Shown piece by piece: positions 45,421 through 59,100 of a DNA stretch of 64,000 nucleotides (position 1 is its first letter; each line of letters opens with the position of its first letter). The position numbers were made by a program, and so were the translations under genes. The stretch is from Gonatopus flavifemur (taxonomy: Eukaryota > Arthropoda > Insecta > Hymenoptera > Dryinidae): contig JAFFJZ010000002.1 in the NCBI GenBank assembly GCA_018340375.1, positions 12,108,001 to 12,172,000 of the forward strand, in the 5' to 3' direction. The notes beneath the pieces were generated by a model, which was not told the DNA's origin, made no database searches, and worked only from the letters and a program-made list of their open reading frames with translations.

Positions 45421-46005
45421 CATGGGTTATCATGTTTGTGATATTGATACGCCAAGATCGAAAGTGACACTGAAGTTGTTGTCAAGCAAAACCAGGACAG
45501 GAACTTTTGAGATCAAGAATGGAACGTCAATGGAGCTCGAGGTCTTCAGTGTTTCATTTTTGCCCGGAGATTTCTGTGGTTGCTCCTTTGTTCTGAATTA
45601 AATGTGTATTCCCGAGAAAAAAAGATTAGATCTCATTAGATCTACATTTTGGTAAAAATACCTATAAATCTGTTCTTATCCATTGACATCTAAACACCTC
45701 AATTCAGGCGACAATCTTGAGAGTTGTCTGATACCCACTCACTCTTAAAGATTCCAATTTAAAAAGAATTCTAGAGATCTCCAGAAATTTCCATAGATCT
45801 TTTTTTGCGAAAATTTAGATCTGAAGTGATCTACACATACCTCAAGAGATCTACATATATCTACATAGATCTCAGTAGATCTAATCTTTCTTTCTCGGAT
45901 TGCTTTTGCTCTCTGAAACTCCTGTCCTGTTTTTACTACACAACAATTTGAGTGTCCCTTTTGCTGTTAGCATATCAATATGATTGAACCTAAGGGTGGA
46001 GTCAA
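45420..46005. mobile_element. Inverted-repeat element, about 90-base diverged arms, interrupted
   Basis: GATATTGATACGCC...AGTGACACTGAAGTTGTTG...ACCAGGACAGGAAC at the left is matched inversely by GTCCTGTTTTTACTACACAACAATTTGAGTGTCC...CATATCAATATG at the right. A 290-base element sits between. Confidence 0.6.
45610..45900. mobile_element. Nested element with AGATCT-rich arms
   Basis: TCCCGAGAAAAAAAGATTAG and ATCTCATTAGATCTAC face GTAGATCTAA-like sequence and CTTTCTTTCTCGGA. Seven or more AGATCT sites occur. Confidence 0.7.
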
Positions 46006-46045
46006 GAAAGAGAAGCTTTCCTACGTCACTTCAAATTTCACATCC

Positions 46046-46326
46046 AGCACTCTCTGAAATTGTTAGAGTGGTATTCCACTCTTTAGCCAGCCAAAAGTGA
46101 GCTTGTCGAAATTTCGAGTGAAATTTCCACTCTTTTAGAGTGATAATCTAAGATGTGAGGTTACAAACTTACAGCCACTCCAATTCTAGTGTGAATTTTT
46201 CAGTCTAAAAGAATGGGAGTCCACTCGAAACGAGTAAAAATCCCACTCAGCACGGACTGGCTCACTTCTGAGACTTAATGGAGTGAAACGAGTGATTTTT
46301 CACTCTTCCAGATTTAGAGAGCATGC
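46046..46326. mobile_element. Inverted-repeat element, GCACTCTCTG ends
   Basis: GCACTCTCTGAAATTGTTAG faces CCAGATTTAGAGAGCATGC. Inner ACTCT / AGAGT blocks and GCCAGCCAAAAGTGAGC / GGCTCACTTCTGAG continue the arms. Confidence 0.6.
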
Positions 46327-46385
46327 TAGCCACATTCACGACCTAAACAAATAATTCAAACGTACTGATAAAAAATTAGCATTCA

Positions 46386-46391
46386 TTTATT
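46386..46391 (-). terminator. Candidate poly(A) signal of the RhoGAP gene
   Basis: AATAAA on the minus strand about 420 bases downstream of the TGA. It would give a 3' UTR of about 0.42 kb (46392-46812), which shows no other feature. Cleavage is inferred, not seen. Confidence 0.45.
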
Positions 46392-46812
46392 TCTGTCTTA
46401 CATACTGAAAAAAAAACTTTACAATGACATAACATTTAATTCAGTGTGATTAAAAAACAACAATGTTGCGGTTGTCATCGAATTATGGATCACATCAATC
46501 CCTTTCACTGAGTTTGAAATGTATCTTGGTGGCGCTGAGGGGAGGAAATTTGACTCCATTGATCGCACCTTCAAAGTATCAGTGACAAAGTGCGAGGACG
46601 GTTAATCTTAGAACCCAACAAGGGACCTTTTTACGAGTATTCGATTATGATAACTATCTTAGCATCCATCGTAGTGACTCTTTGACTCGTAGTTTTACAA
46701 TTGACTAGCGCTCGAATCCTCCTCGGGATTCAAACCCCAGAGCTCCGTTCTGTCGCATCACGAGATATTGTCAGAGAATTCCAAGAGGAAAGCTCACAAG
46801 ATATAACATGAA

Positions 46813-47149
46813 TCAGAAATATGCGTCTCTATCTTTAGGTGCACTTGAAATCAATTCCCGTCGTTTCCAAACCGATTGTGCAGTTGAACTGCGTTGTTGA
46901 TTTTGTGTCATCGTGGATGATGTGGATGATGTTGTTGTGGTTGGCATTATCGTCTTACGTGTCAAAGCATCGGAGTCGGGTATATGACGAGTCAGATGCC
47001 TTGAATCCGTATAACGTCTTTTCGTATATTTTTTACTCTCCGAGGAAGTTGTGGTAGCCACGGTGCCACTACTTTTGCTCTGTTGAATGGAATAATCGAT
47101 TTCTGGACGAGCTATATGTAACATCCTCTCGATATCAGCTGTCTTTGAT
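46813..47149 (-). CDS. RhoGAP gene, terminal exon h
   Basis: Acceptor TTCTTCAG gives 337 nt ending in TGA (complement of 46813-46815). It reads [20 protein letters not shown], then a Ser/Thr/Lys/Arg-rich stretch ending APKDRDAYF. The R codon is split over the intron (AG|A), matching the upstream donor. Confidence 0.88.
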
Positions 47150-50100
47150 CTGAAGAAAAAGATGGAAAACTGCTTTTTAACTCTTCACATGATTTATATT
47201 CTCTCTTCTGACAGACGAATTCTGATCCTTTTTTCAGGTTTTTTTTTTAAAGCATAGAAGATTGAGTTTACCATTGGAATATTCATGTTCATAATTCTCG
47301 TGATATACTCGTTATTATTTTTCGTTGTTATGTAAATTTGTGTACAGGTTAAGATGAAAAAGATATGATTTTGAGATATTATTATACTCTGATACGTCAT
47401 TATTCTTTATTGAAATTTCCTCTCACCTCATAACTGCACCTCCGATACTAGTAATACTTGGCGTATAAGGTGTGGCGACGTTCCTGTTATCTTGATTCGT
47501 AGATTTGCTCACTTGTCGTATCTCACTGGATGTTGTGAACGACACCCTTTGAAGAACAGCTTGCTGGTCGGGAATATAAGAGACCGCGGTCACAGCACTG
47601 TCAGGACTGGCTGGAGGTGTAGAAGCCCAAGAGGGAGGTGAACTTGGCATTTGATCACCTGAAAGAGTTGCCGAGGAACCTACAGCGCTATCACTACCAT
47701 GTCTTCCACCTAAATCATATGAGATTATAGAGATAATATGCAATGTCGAATATTTTTGAGGAACCTTGTAAATCAGATAACTTGACGTTTATATCCCTCT
47801 ATTCTCTATCCTCGATTATCCCGGAATGACTCAGAAGCAACGTGTGATTGGAAGTAGACGATACAAGACTAATGTTCCACGTCAATCCAAGTTTATCTTT
47901 CACAATATACAAGAGTACTATGGGAGATCATTAATCTCACTTTCCCCACACTCTATTACACCCTTTGTTCTTATCAATGTTTAGAACGAACCTTCACTAC
48001 ATCCAGAAATCGATCGCTGTCTTTGTCGTCTTGGTGGAGCACTTGGTTGTTTCGGAGTCTCTTCGATGTACGGAATGTCCGGATCATCGAGGTTCAAAGT
48101 GAACGCTCCGGACATGGGAATCGTTAGACTCGCGGTAATAACCATCGGAGAAGATTGTCTCCTAGCATCTGTTGGTTCTTCGCTCGAACCACTATCCACA
48201 CTATTGCTTCTACCCTCTTCTTTCCTCCGACTACTCGGTCTTTTGGGTCTTCTTGGTCTTGGACCGATGTCACCACCCACCCCAGCCATCTGGTGAAGAC
48301 ATTGTTCTCTTGTCCAGACCTACACAACGAATGTTACGATCTTGTACTTGGCAAACGGAAGAATTTCATTTAATGCGTTTTACCGAGTCCAGTACTGGAT
48401 TCTATGATAAACGAAAAAATACTGTCCTCCGATAGAAAATAAGAACTCTCCGTGGGAGGAGATGTTCCTCGGTATAAAATAATTTTCTCTTGTTTGGAAT
48501 ATTTTCTCCGGTTGAACATTGAATTTTTATTAAGAGAATTCGCAAGAGAAGAATATTTCATGAAGAATTCAAAAGAAAATATTTTCTCAATGGAAACAAA
48601 TTTCTACCTCGGTATATTCGATGTAATAAGGTGAAGATATAATTTCATTTATTCTGACATTTGAACTCGGTTTTTTTAGGGATTCAATAATGTAGCGGAG
48701 GAAGATCCGATATTGTGAAATATGCATTCCTTTTTCCACCACGAATGTAATATTATTTCAAGAACGTGTACGAAATGATTTTTCACTTTTCACAGAAAAA
48801 TTGATAAATTAATTGTATCTTTTGATATTGCGAAAATCCCCCTTTTGAAGATTCTCTTCTTTCGAGAGCGATGAAAAATGTTATTCTATATTACCTTTTT
48901 GGTGGAAGTTGTACCAGTGGTGGTGGAATTATTATTATTCGTCGAAACAGCTGTCGTTAGGGATTCTTCTACGGAAAAAGTTTCCGCTTCGCTACACGGA
49001 TCTATCTCGTCTCTGGATTGTCTAGAAGAGAAAAACATGGAAATGAAAGACTTACTTGGTGCATTACTTTGAAATTGTTCTCAAATTATGAATATAATAC
49101 TGCTGTTATGATGCTTTCCCACTTCGAATATACCATACATAACTTTATAATAAATATCGAGCAGATAAATATCAGAACATCTAAGATGAAGGATGAGACC
49201 TGAATGGAAGGACATTGGATAATCCCACTTCATCCATCGAATAATAGAAACTTGGCAACGGTGAATGACCACCGCAAACCATTAAAATGGTTTCAATTGT
49301 GATTGACCGTTGCGAAGTTTGTATTAAATCTCATTGACCCAAGGACCTTCAATAGACTTCTCGAACCAAGATCTTCTAAAAGCAACAATGGATCGCAAAG
49401 ATTACAAATCGAGATACTCACTCATCAGCTCTTCGCGACAACGCTCGATCCAACTCTGCCGGATGAGTGTCCATCATGTGTAGATATAATTCATCTAAGA
49501 GAGCAGCAGGTACTGTAAACAACGTGGCCGAGTGTTCCAAAAGTGCTCGCACAACGTTTATCACATCTATCCTCTCTTCTGCTCTCTCCGCTGAAACTTC
49601 TGTCCTCATCTGACCAGGTTTCACACAGTGAAGGATATTTGGAGCGAAAACCTGAATCAGATCCGTAGGGGAAAATCGTTTTTATATGTCTTACGAGGGT
49701 GATGGGATGAATCAATTGACAGAAATAATTGAGAACCTCCATTTACACCGTCAGAATTATGGAGTGTTTCTTCACTTTAACTAGAGATCGACCGAAAATT
49801 TTTGCCGAAAATGATTAAAATTGAAGTTGTGATTATTGGTTTCGAAAAAAACTGAGGACTGGACGTTGGAAGTGTAGACGAGCTCCTTAATAATCCAATT
49901 ATCATACTTACGATCACATTTCATTGTAATTAACAAAATACTTGCGATTTTCGGTTTAGAATTTCGGCCGACAAGCATTAGCCGGAAATTTAAACCGAAA
50001 ATCGAAATTATTTCATTAATCACATTGATATGCGATTTTAAGTATGATAATTGCATTATTAAGGAGCTCATCTACACTTCCAACGTCCAATACCAAGTTT

Positions 50101-53100
50101 TTTCCGAAACCAATAATCAGAGCTTCAATTTTAGTCAGTTTCGGCAAAAAATTTCGGTCGATCTCTAACTTTAACCCTCAGACTAAAAACTTTGAATTGA
50201 CCTTTTTTCTTTTCTTAATAAAGTGGTACTAATACTTGAGTTGCCCTATTCAAATATGGCGACGTGGAAACTCATACTCTGTTTCAATTTCGCATATTCT
50301 AAATATTCACCGGGTTACGCTAACCCTGTTTGTAGGCTGAGGGTTAATGATGATCTTCGTACAATCGTGGAAGAATTGTTCTTTTGTAATTCAAAATAGG
50401 GGATTTTTCCTCCATTTTGAGGATCGATTTCCTCTTTCGGATGTTCAACCCTCCAAAAAATCAAATAAACATTTCTCATCCATAGAGGAACTTCACTGAG
50501 ACCATTTTTTTGGAAGAAGATTTTACAATTATTTCTCAGAGGATACAAAAGTGAACACTATTTCAGCTCAATCTTTAATACGGGGTTTTTGAAGTAAGTG
50601 GAATTGATTGTTGTTTCAAGGGAAATAGTCGAGTTGCGAAAAAGTTGCAATACATCGGTTATTCACTTTTTCTGACGAATCGTATTTCTTGCGATGCAAG
50701 TGATGGATTTCATGCTGCCCGATCTGCAAAATTTAGCTACCCATACAAAGAAAGTTGCTGTGCAACCACTGCTCTTATGTTGTTTCTTAAATTTACGCGG
50801 AGTTGCTGGGAATTTGCTACGCATGTGATTAAGAGTTTCATGAAACCGAGCAACTTCCCAGCAACACGATAACAACTCGACCCAAAGTCCCAGATTCACA
50901 GCATATTGTTGCGCATTTGGCGACGCAACGTCCCAGCAGATTGCTTTAAACCGTTGCTGAGTGTTTTCAACAATTTGCCGCATATTTGCTTAGCACTTTG
51001 CTGTTAGGGTATAGGAGCTACCCTTCTTTCCAGTAATTACTTTTCCCCGTGAAGAGGTTAAGTACCAAATTTTGAAAGAAAATTCAGGGATTTTGTGAAT
51101 ACACTGAGAGGGAAAAAAATCTTAGATCAAGAAAATTTCGGATTGACCGAGACTAATCCGATATTTGTTTGATTCAAGAAAACTTTCCTTGAAAGAAGAA
51201 ATTACTTACTCAGTTTGAAGCTATATATCATGATATTGAGGAAATTTTCTTACCCCAAGTGCAATCTCCTTAAGGTGATCCTGGTGGCGTGGTAGCAGCC
51301 AAATAACTTATAGCAAACTATGGGTAAACACTCCATTTGAATCAAAGAAGTGCTGTACAGAGCGATATTTTGATTCAAATAAAGTATTTGGCCGTAGTTT
51401 GTCATGAACGATTTGGCTGCTGCCACGCCGCTAGTATCCCCTCAAGATAAGAGAAAAAATATGTTCTTATTATTAAGTCAATTTTCTTTTCAGTGTACCA
51501 CTTCTTATATTTTCAATTGTGAATGTTCAATTAAGATGGAAGTTTCATGACAGCTGTGGACCAAGGTGACAGTCTGCCTTCATAAATCTCAGCCTGATTG
51601 ATTCAGAAAAATTAAACAGAGGAGGAAAATAAGTCTGATAATCGGCAGTTTTTCTACACTAAGAGAAAAAATTTCCGGAAACAATAAAATATTGAGTTGA
51701 ATAGTCGCCATTTGCAAGTGCAAATTAGCATGCGACAAAAATGGAAAGTAGTATTTTCCATTTTGTCTTGCTATAAACATTTTCAATGCACATATGATCA
51801 ATATATGAATTGTTCGCTTGGTAGCTCGACATGAATTTTTTCTCGCATTCGTTCTGTCATTCCGCACAACACAATCATTCCAGAATTTAAGACATTTTCA
51901 CCTTCAATCATATTGCGAGATGATAGGGTGGCACCTGCATAATTGCATATAATATCCAACCGAACTCTCAACATTTTTTTCGTACTTAACACTCAATAAT
52001 TCATAAGTTTTAATATAACACATGTACCCCCATTTCTCGCTTCGGTGGTATTTTCAGTTGCCAATAGAATACTTGATTGATTTGAATGAACTGTCATTGA
52101 TTTACTTGAATCACTGTTTCCATTGATGAAATATTTCATAGCACATTAGATATTTGTTTGATTGAATAAATATTTAATCGAGTCAATGTTCGACAAAATA
52201 TTTTGTTGTTCCCGAAAATTTTTTCTCTCAATATACCGCGTATTTCTCATCTTTCAATCATCTAATTATAATAAATCTTATATCATGCCGCAGTGGTGGT
52301 TTTATAACGACATCGTATGAGTTTCAACTGGATTCAACTGAAAAAATTAATTTTCCTGACTTTAAAATTAATTTGCAAGTTAAGTTCAATTAATGCTACA
52401 CTGGAAGAATGTGATTTGAAAAATTGCCGTGAAATTTCAATGATCGAGGGACGAATAAGAATTTTGCAAAATATTACTGTGCATTTTGTAAAGCTCACAT
52501 ACAGCATTTTTACAGGCTGCACAATAATTCTTTTAAAAATTTGCACTTGTCCTTCGATTACTGGACTCTCACGGTCATTTTTACAACAAAATTCTTCCAG
52601 TGTCCTCGTAAAATGTATTAAAAATATCATGAATCCATTTCATCGAAATGTCCTCAAGATACTCTCGAGGAATGTCTCAAGAAAGTTTTCATTGTGATCG
52701 ATATGTACATTCGTATCGATATCGTGAGGGACGTGCGTAGATATTCCATCAAGATCTGTCTTTCTAGAGAATGTCATGGGATATTCAGAAGAGATTTTAG
52801 ATGACATTGTCGGATGGCATTCATGAACCTGAGAATCCACAATGGATGTATTGTATCCATGATCAATTCCATCGATTGTACATAAATTTTATGAAATTCA
52901 TAAACATTTATGACTATTTGAAAACTGTGTCCTCCTCACTCGTGAATTATAATTATGTTTTCATCGAGGAAAACGTACCTCCTATATTAAAAAAAAAGCC
53001 ACGAACATTTTAGTACGTATAAACATTGATTTATTTGAAAATGATGAGCTATAAAAGAATTTTATATGGATAAAATGCATCCCTTTTATAGATTCAACGT

Positions 53101-56100
53101 AGGAAAACAGAAACGTGGAGTGTGAGGGGTAACAAATACCTATCATATTCGTTAAAATCGTGAAAAATCACACTCATGTAAAAACATATCCCATTGATAA
53201 AATCGTAAAACATGGAAGTGATTTTTGAAAGCACAAAGAAGCATGAATTACAAAAACACTATTCACCATCTTAGCTCAGATGTGTTTCAGATTGCGATTA
53301 CTCAGGCGAGTTATGGGCACTGTGAATCACAAAAACACGTTGTACCGAAAGTGATTGAATCCATTCATTTGGTAACCACTCGGAGAGAAATGAAGGTCAA
53401 AAATACAGTAATGTTCGATAAAAATTTGAGAATATTTCTTAAAATCTGAGAGTTTTTCTCAAATGCTTAATAAAGACAAAACGGTCCACTTGTTTGTGTA
53501 ATTTTATTCGAAGAACAATGAAAAATTATCCAATTTTCAAAATTCGCATACAAAATTTTACAAAAATAGTAACAAAATTCCAATATCCTACTATTCATTT
53601 TGTGAAATTTCGTATGCGACTTTTGGAAAGTTCATATGTTTCTCTATTCTTTATTAAGTATCGATCATTTTTCATAGTTTGTCGAATAAAATTACACAAA
53701 AAAGTGGACCGTGTTGTATTTATGATGCATTTGAGAAAAACTCTCAGGGCTTAGGAAATATTCTCCAATTTTTATTAAAGATTACTATATTTTCGACCTG
53801 CATTTTTCTCCGTCCAGGGAAACTAATTTTGGCGTTTATATTCGTGTAATAATCGGTGCAATCTCTTTGTTTTTTTTTTTTATACGAGATGTACAGAGGT
53901 GCACGAATGTATGTTGGTTTCGCATTCAATACGTTTGCAACGAGGATGAATTGAATGAAGTCAGAATTTTCAGTTGGAATTGTCAACGGCAGCTCGAGAA
54001 CGTTTCACGTCGATTAAGGAAGGGAGAAGAATTCCTCGGGCTGCCATTGAAAATTTTATATTCTTCAATGGGGAAAGTGTTTCGAATAACAATCGAGTGA
54101 ATTAATCTAAAAGAATCTCCTAAATGTTTCTTTGTCAGCAATGCATACGAGAATTCTTCAAGATGAACTGAAAATATTGGGTATGGGAATAAGTTTCCGC
54201 CCTTTTTCAAGCAAAGTTGATTTTTAGTCAAACAATGGATTCTTTTGACTCGATCCATTCTTTGAGCCATTTTTCGACACTTTCGTAAGAAGTAAACTGC
54301 TCCCCAGTAAGGGCTGATTGCATAGATCGAAATAGATGATAATCCGAAGGCGCAATGTCTGGGGAATACGGCGGGTGGGGCAAGATTTCCCAATTCACTA
54401 CTTCCAAATATTTTTTAACAGGTTGAGCAACATGTGGCCTAGCATTATCATGCAGCAAGATAAGTTTATCATGTCTACCGTCCCATTCCGGTCGTTTTTC
54501 CTTTAGAGCTCGATTCAAACGTATTAGCTATAGTCTGTAACAATCACCAGGGATTTTTTCTGACGGTTCAAAAAGTTGATAATAAATGACACCTTTTTGG
54601 TCCCACCAGATACACAACAGAATCTTTGAAGCGTGGATATTTTTTTTCGGTGTCGATGGACCTGGTACACCTGGCAGCCCCCAACTTTTTCGACGCTTAG
54701 AATTATCGTAATAGATCCATTTTTCATCGCCAGGGACAATACGATGCAGAAAACTCTTTCTTTTCTGTCGTTCAAGAAGCACTTCGCACGTTACCAAACA
54801 TCTCTCGATATCTCTCTCCTTTAGTCGATGCGGCACCCAATTACCTGCTTTCTGAACCATTCCCATCTTGTGCAAGCGTTTACCGACGGTCGACCTGCCA
54901 ACACCCAACTCTTCAGACAACTCATCTAGGGTTCGACATGCATCTTCATTCAATAATTGTTCCAGTTCTACATCTTCGAATCTTTATCACTCACGTCAAA
55001 ATCGCCACTTTGGAATCGTCGAAACCACTCTTTACAAGTTGTATTAGACGGAGCATGATCACCGTAAATATTGCACAGTACACGATACGTTTCAGTGGCA
55101 CTTTTCTTCGAAATAAAATAATGAAGCATAACTTCCCGCGAATGCTGTTTTGTCGGGACAAACGTTGTCATTTTTGACACCAGATAAAAAATGATGTTTA
55201 CGCTTGTAGCAAATGTCAACTACCGCAATCGACACCTTACATATGCACTTCCAAATCACAAGTATAGCACTTGAGTGAACTCAAAAATAGTATCAGCAGC
55301 AACACTTTCTCTAAGAGGGCGGAAACTTATTCCCATACCCAATATTATTTGTTTGATTACATTTCAACAAAATAATTTTTGTCAGTGTAGAAAGGAAGAG
55401 GTGAGAAGCATTTAAACGAGTAATTCTGAAAAATGATAATGAAGAATCAAGTTTAAGATTTTCTCTCAAGTAAAACTCATATCACATATTATACTGCTCC
55501 CGAACTTTGGTGAGATTCGAGATAAACTGTAAAGTATAGTGAAATGTTAGGCTGGCATTAAACTTTCCCTTCAATCGGTCTGAGATTTTGCATTCGTGCA
55601 GTGGGTGGATTTAATCCGTTCCCTTCGACCTTCGATAAGTTGGGGAAAACTATATTCGTTCTCTAAATTACTCAAATTTTCAACGACGAAGTCCAGAATT
55701 ACACCAAAAATTGTTCTGAATTGTACGTTGGAGTAATTCATCTGAAACGAGCATTGCCAACCTACAAATTTTTAAAGGTTTTATCATCGAAAATTCCATT
55801 TGATAGTGTCTCATGAATTTGTGAATCCATGGAACAAAAATCGTTGGATTTACTGAAAAATCCTCCGGTAGTTCAGGCAGCAATTAACCCGAAGAAGAAG
55901 TCAGGAAAGTTACCTAGATTTTGGTAATTATACCAAAGAATTTGGTAAATATACCTATTTTGCTATGATTTCACCAAAAAACCCGTGTAACTACCGGAAA
56001 ATTCGATGAATTTACCAAAACTTCTGCCATTTTTACCTACTCTAAGTAACTTCTTCCCGACGAATTTCGGTAAATTTACCGAAATTATGTTTCAAGTATT

Positions 56101-59100
56101 GGCAGTGCTTTTTGAAACACTCATTTGAAACAATTCTCCCAAATTCTTATTGGGATTATCTGGGAGTTTCCCGTATTCTTCCAAATCATTCAACCTTCCA
56201 ATACAATTTTTATGCCTCATCACAATATGCCTGCAAATTTTCACTGAACGTCTGTCATTTGCTTATGCATTTTGTCAGCCTAACGGAGACACTTTTCTGC
56301 AGGCCTCCGAATTTTTTTTCTCAATCGGAACAACTTTCATAGAAATTCCAAAGGAATCAGGAAAAGTATTTTCACCAAGATGGTGAAATGTTGATACACT
56401 GAGAAAAAAAAGTTGTAAAATTGTATTGAGTCAAGAATGTATTGTCTTGAATACTGCCAAGAATATATTTTCTTGATTCAAGTACATTTTCATTTCAATT
56501 CAAAATCATTTGCTTCAATTGAGCGAATATTTGTTGAGTTCAAATGAAAATGTACTCGAATCCATAAAATATCTTCTTGGCAGTATTCAAGGCACCACAT
56601 TCTTGACTCAATACAATTTTTCCCTCAGTGTAGAAAATTGAATTATTTGACGAAAATTCAAGAAATTCTACCCTAATTCAAAATATCTGTTGAATCCCAT
56701 TGATGAGTGAGATTCAATACAAACCTTGAAACGGTCAATAACCGTCGGAAGTAGAAATATACTCTAATCATTGACCAGTATTGCAATATGGAACAAACAA
56801 GCGTCCAGGTTTTGGCTGGCCACACGTTACAAAACTTATCAATAACTGAAGCATTTCTACTAGGGATCCCTACTTGCTCAAACCCGTTGGAACCCCCTGA
56901 AACAGGTTGAATCAACAGGATTTGATAGGAATTCGATAAGTTTGAATAGTCAGTTACTGGAGAAAAGTTTGTATTGAATTTCATTACTCAATGGGTTTTC
57001 TCTGAAAGCAAAATGTATCTCTGGGACGTTTTCTGAATATTCAGAAAACATCTTTTACGTTTCATGAATCTTCCATGAACGTTTCAATGACATGTGATGC
57101 TGTCCGCGTGAATAGGCCCCTTTTCATCAGAATAGAATGCATTCAGAGGAATACAAAGATATATTCGATAATAAAATGTACCATAAACTGGACTGTATCA
57201 ATTGAGTGAACTAAAAATGTATTTTTCACTGTTCCTATATCGATCCCATTCCACAGCACTTTTTGAAGTAAATCAATAGAAACGATTGAGAAGAACGGTT
57301 GATCGATGTATTTGAAATAATAAAAATTCAATTTATTCCTCCAATAATGCACTGAATTCAAGTAGAATAATCGACATTTGATATCGCATTCAATGATTTT
57401 TTGCTCATCGAAAGATAAATAAATATCATCCTCTCATCAGCAGAACCCTTTAAATCCTTCTATGTATCCTACCCTATCTTACGTGAATTATTCAAAAGAA
57501 ATAAAAGGAGATATATTACTGACGGTCGCCAGGTTGGTCGTATCCATCTTGTTTCCCGGTATCCACTCGCCTGTTGCATCTTTTCGATCCTCACTGTGCG
57601 CTGCCACTTCACTCAAGAAGGTCAAAAGTGCCCAGAGAGTTTCACGGTTCGGTGTAGGTAGAAGTTGAATGAGATGTTGAAGGGCCTCTTGTTGTAATCT
57701 TCTATTTCTAATCTCTGAAAATGGTCGAATTATATTTTATACTTATGTATTTTTGTTTTTGAAATCAACTTAGTCATCAAATTATGATGATATTGTGAAA
57801 AACATTGACTGAATAATGTGAATAATCCCATCGGAGTTCAAAAAGAAGTTACTTTCAATTTCTTTTCGATTTTTTCGATAGGTTTCTCCAATTTCATTCA
57901 TCTGAAGAGGATGAAAATGTGAGATGAATTCTTGTGCTTCGAAGTCAACATAATGACAAGGGAATTGAATTGTTTTTTGATCAGATGAAACATTTTACAT
58001 CAAATTATTATGAAGAAAAATGAAAAGAAATGATGGATCTCGTCCACGTGTTTTAAAATTACTTCCCCATCGATATTCCTGCAATGTGGAGGATATGCAA
58101 CAATTAGTCGAACTGAGTTATGCTCTTCCATTTAATATTCCTGGATGAATGGAGTGGTATTGTGGGAATCATTGCACCGTGAAAAAAACATTTGCGGTGT
58201 GACAAGAAGTCTGCACAGAGAGAAATAATTGCTAGTACCAAGTTTGTTTTTAAGAATACATATTCTTGATTAACAACTGATATTTTGAGTGCTCAAGAGA
58301 AATGCTCCTGAATCAATAAAGTATTTCTTTAATATTTTTAGTTTCAGAAACATTTTCTTGTATCAAGGATATATATTTTTGAAGAAATGGATTTCTCCGA
58401 ACATGGAAATATGTTGTTGACGATAGTAACTATTTCTCTCAGTGTGTGGTGGCAAACTATCCGCTGACAGCAATCTTGTTAGCGATTTTTCACCAGTAGC
58501 AGCAATGATCTTGGCTCCTTCCGCAAAATTTATCTACTACTCTGTGTATAATACTGAAAATTCCTCTAGTTCAGTGAAAAATTTGCTGCTTTAGTTAATC
58601 ATATTGCTCCCTTAGCGATTCAGTTAGCCGTAGCAGCAAATCTTTAGCTAGATCCCGACTAGAAACTTGCCCGATCAATCGTAAGGGCACGATCAGGTGA
58701 TCCTAGGGTATGCCTCACTAAGGCTTGCCTAATCATGTCCAAATCAGAACTGGATGAGGTTGCCTTTCATGATGTTCTAATCAAATCCGATAAGGTTACA
58801 AACTCAGGTCTCGGCTAGGCCCTCATATATATTTACCTCGAGTAAACATGGCAGAAGATTTGTGCCTCACCGAGATTTGATACATTATCCTAACATGAAT
58901 TATTGATTTTTCGACGCACACCGTGACAAAGTTGTTGAACCGGCTTCTGATCAGGGCCTGATAGGTTTGCCTCACTTGACTTGGACTCGTCCGTACCTAA
59001 TAAAGTCACCCCAGGTATCGTAGTTACAGCCACATCAGATTTTTCCCTATATTTCTGTCGTGAAATATCCAGCTCACAACGGATTCATTAAACTCACTAG

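Noticed and set aside
45398..45601. 67-codon open frame on the plus strand
   Set aside because: It lies in the left arm of an inverted-repeat element that is matched by the right arm, so it is repeat sequence.
52334..52697. Overlapping open frames of 98 and 126 codons
   Set aside because: They largely cover the MITE at 52399-52602, whose inverted arms open frames on both strands.
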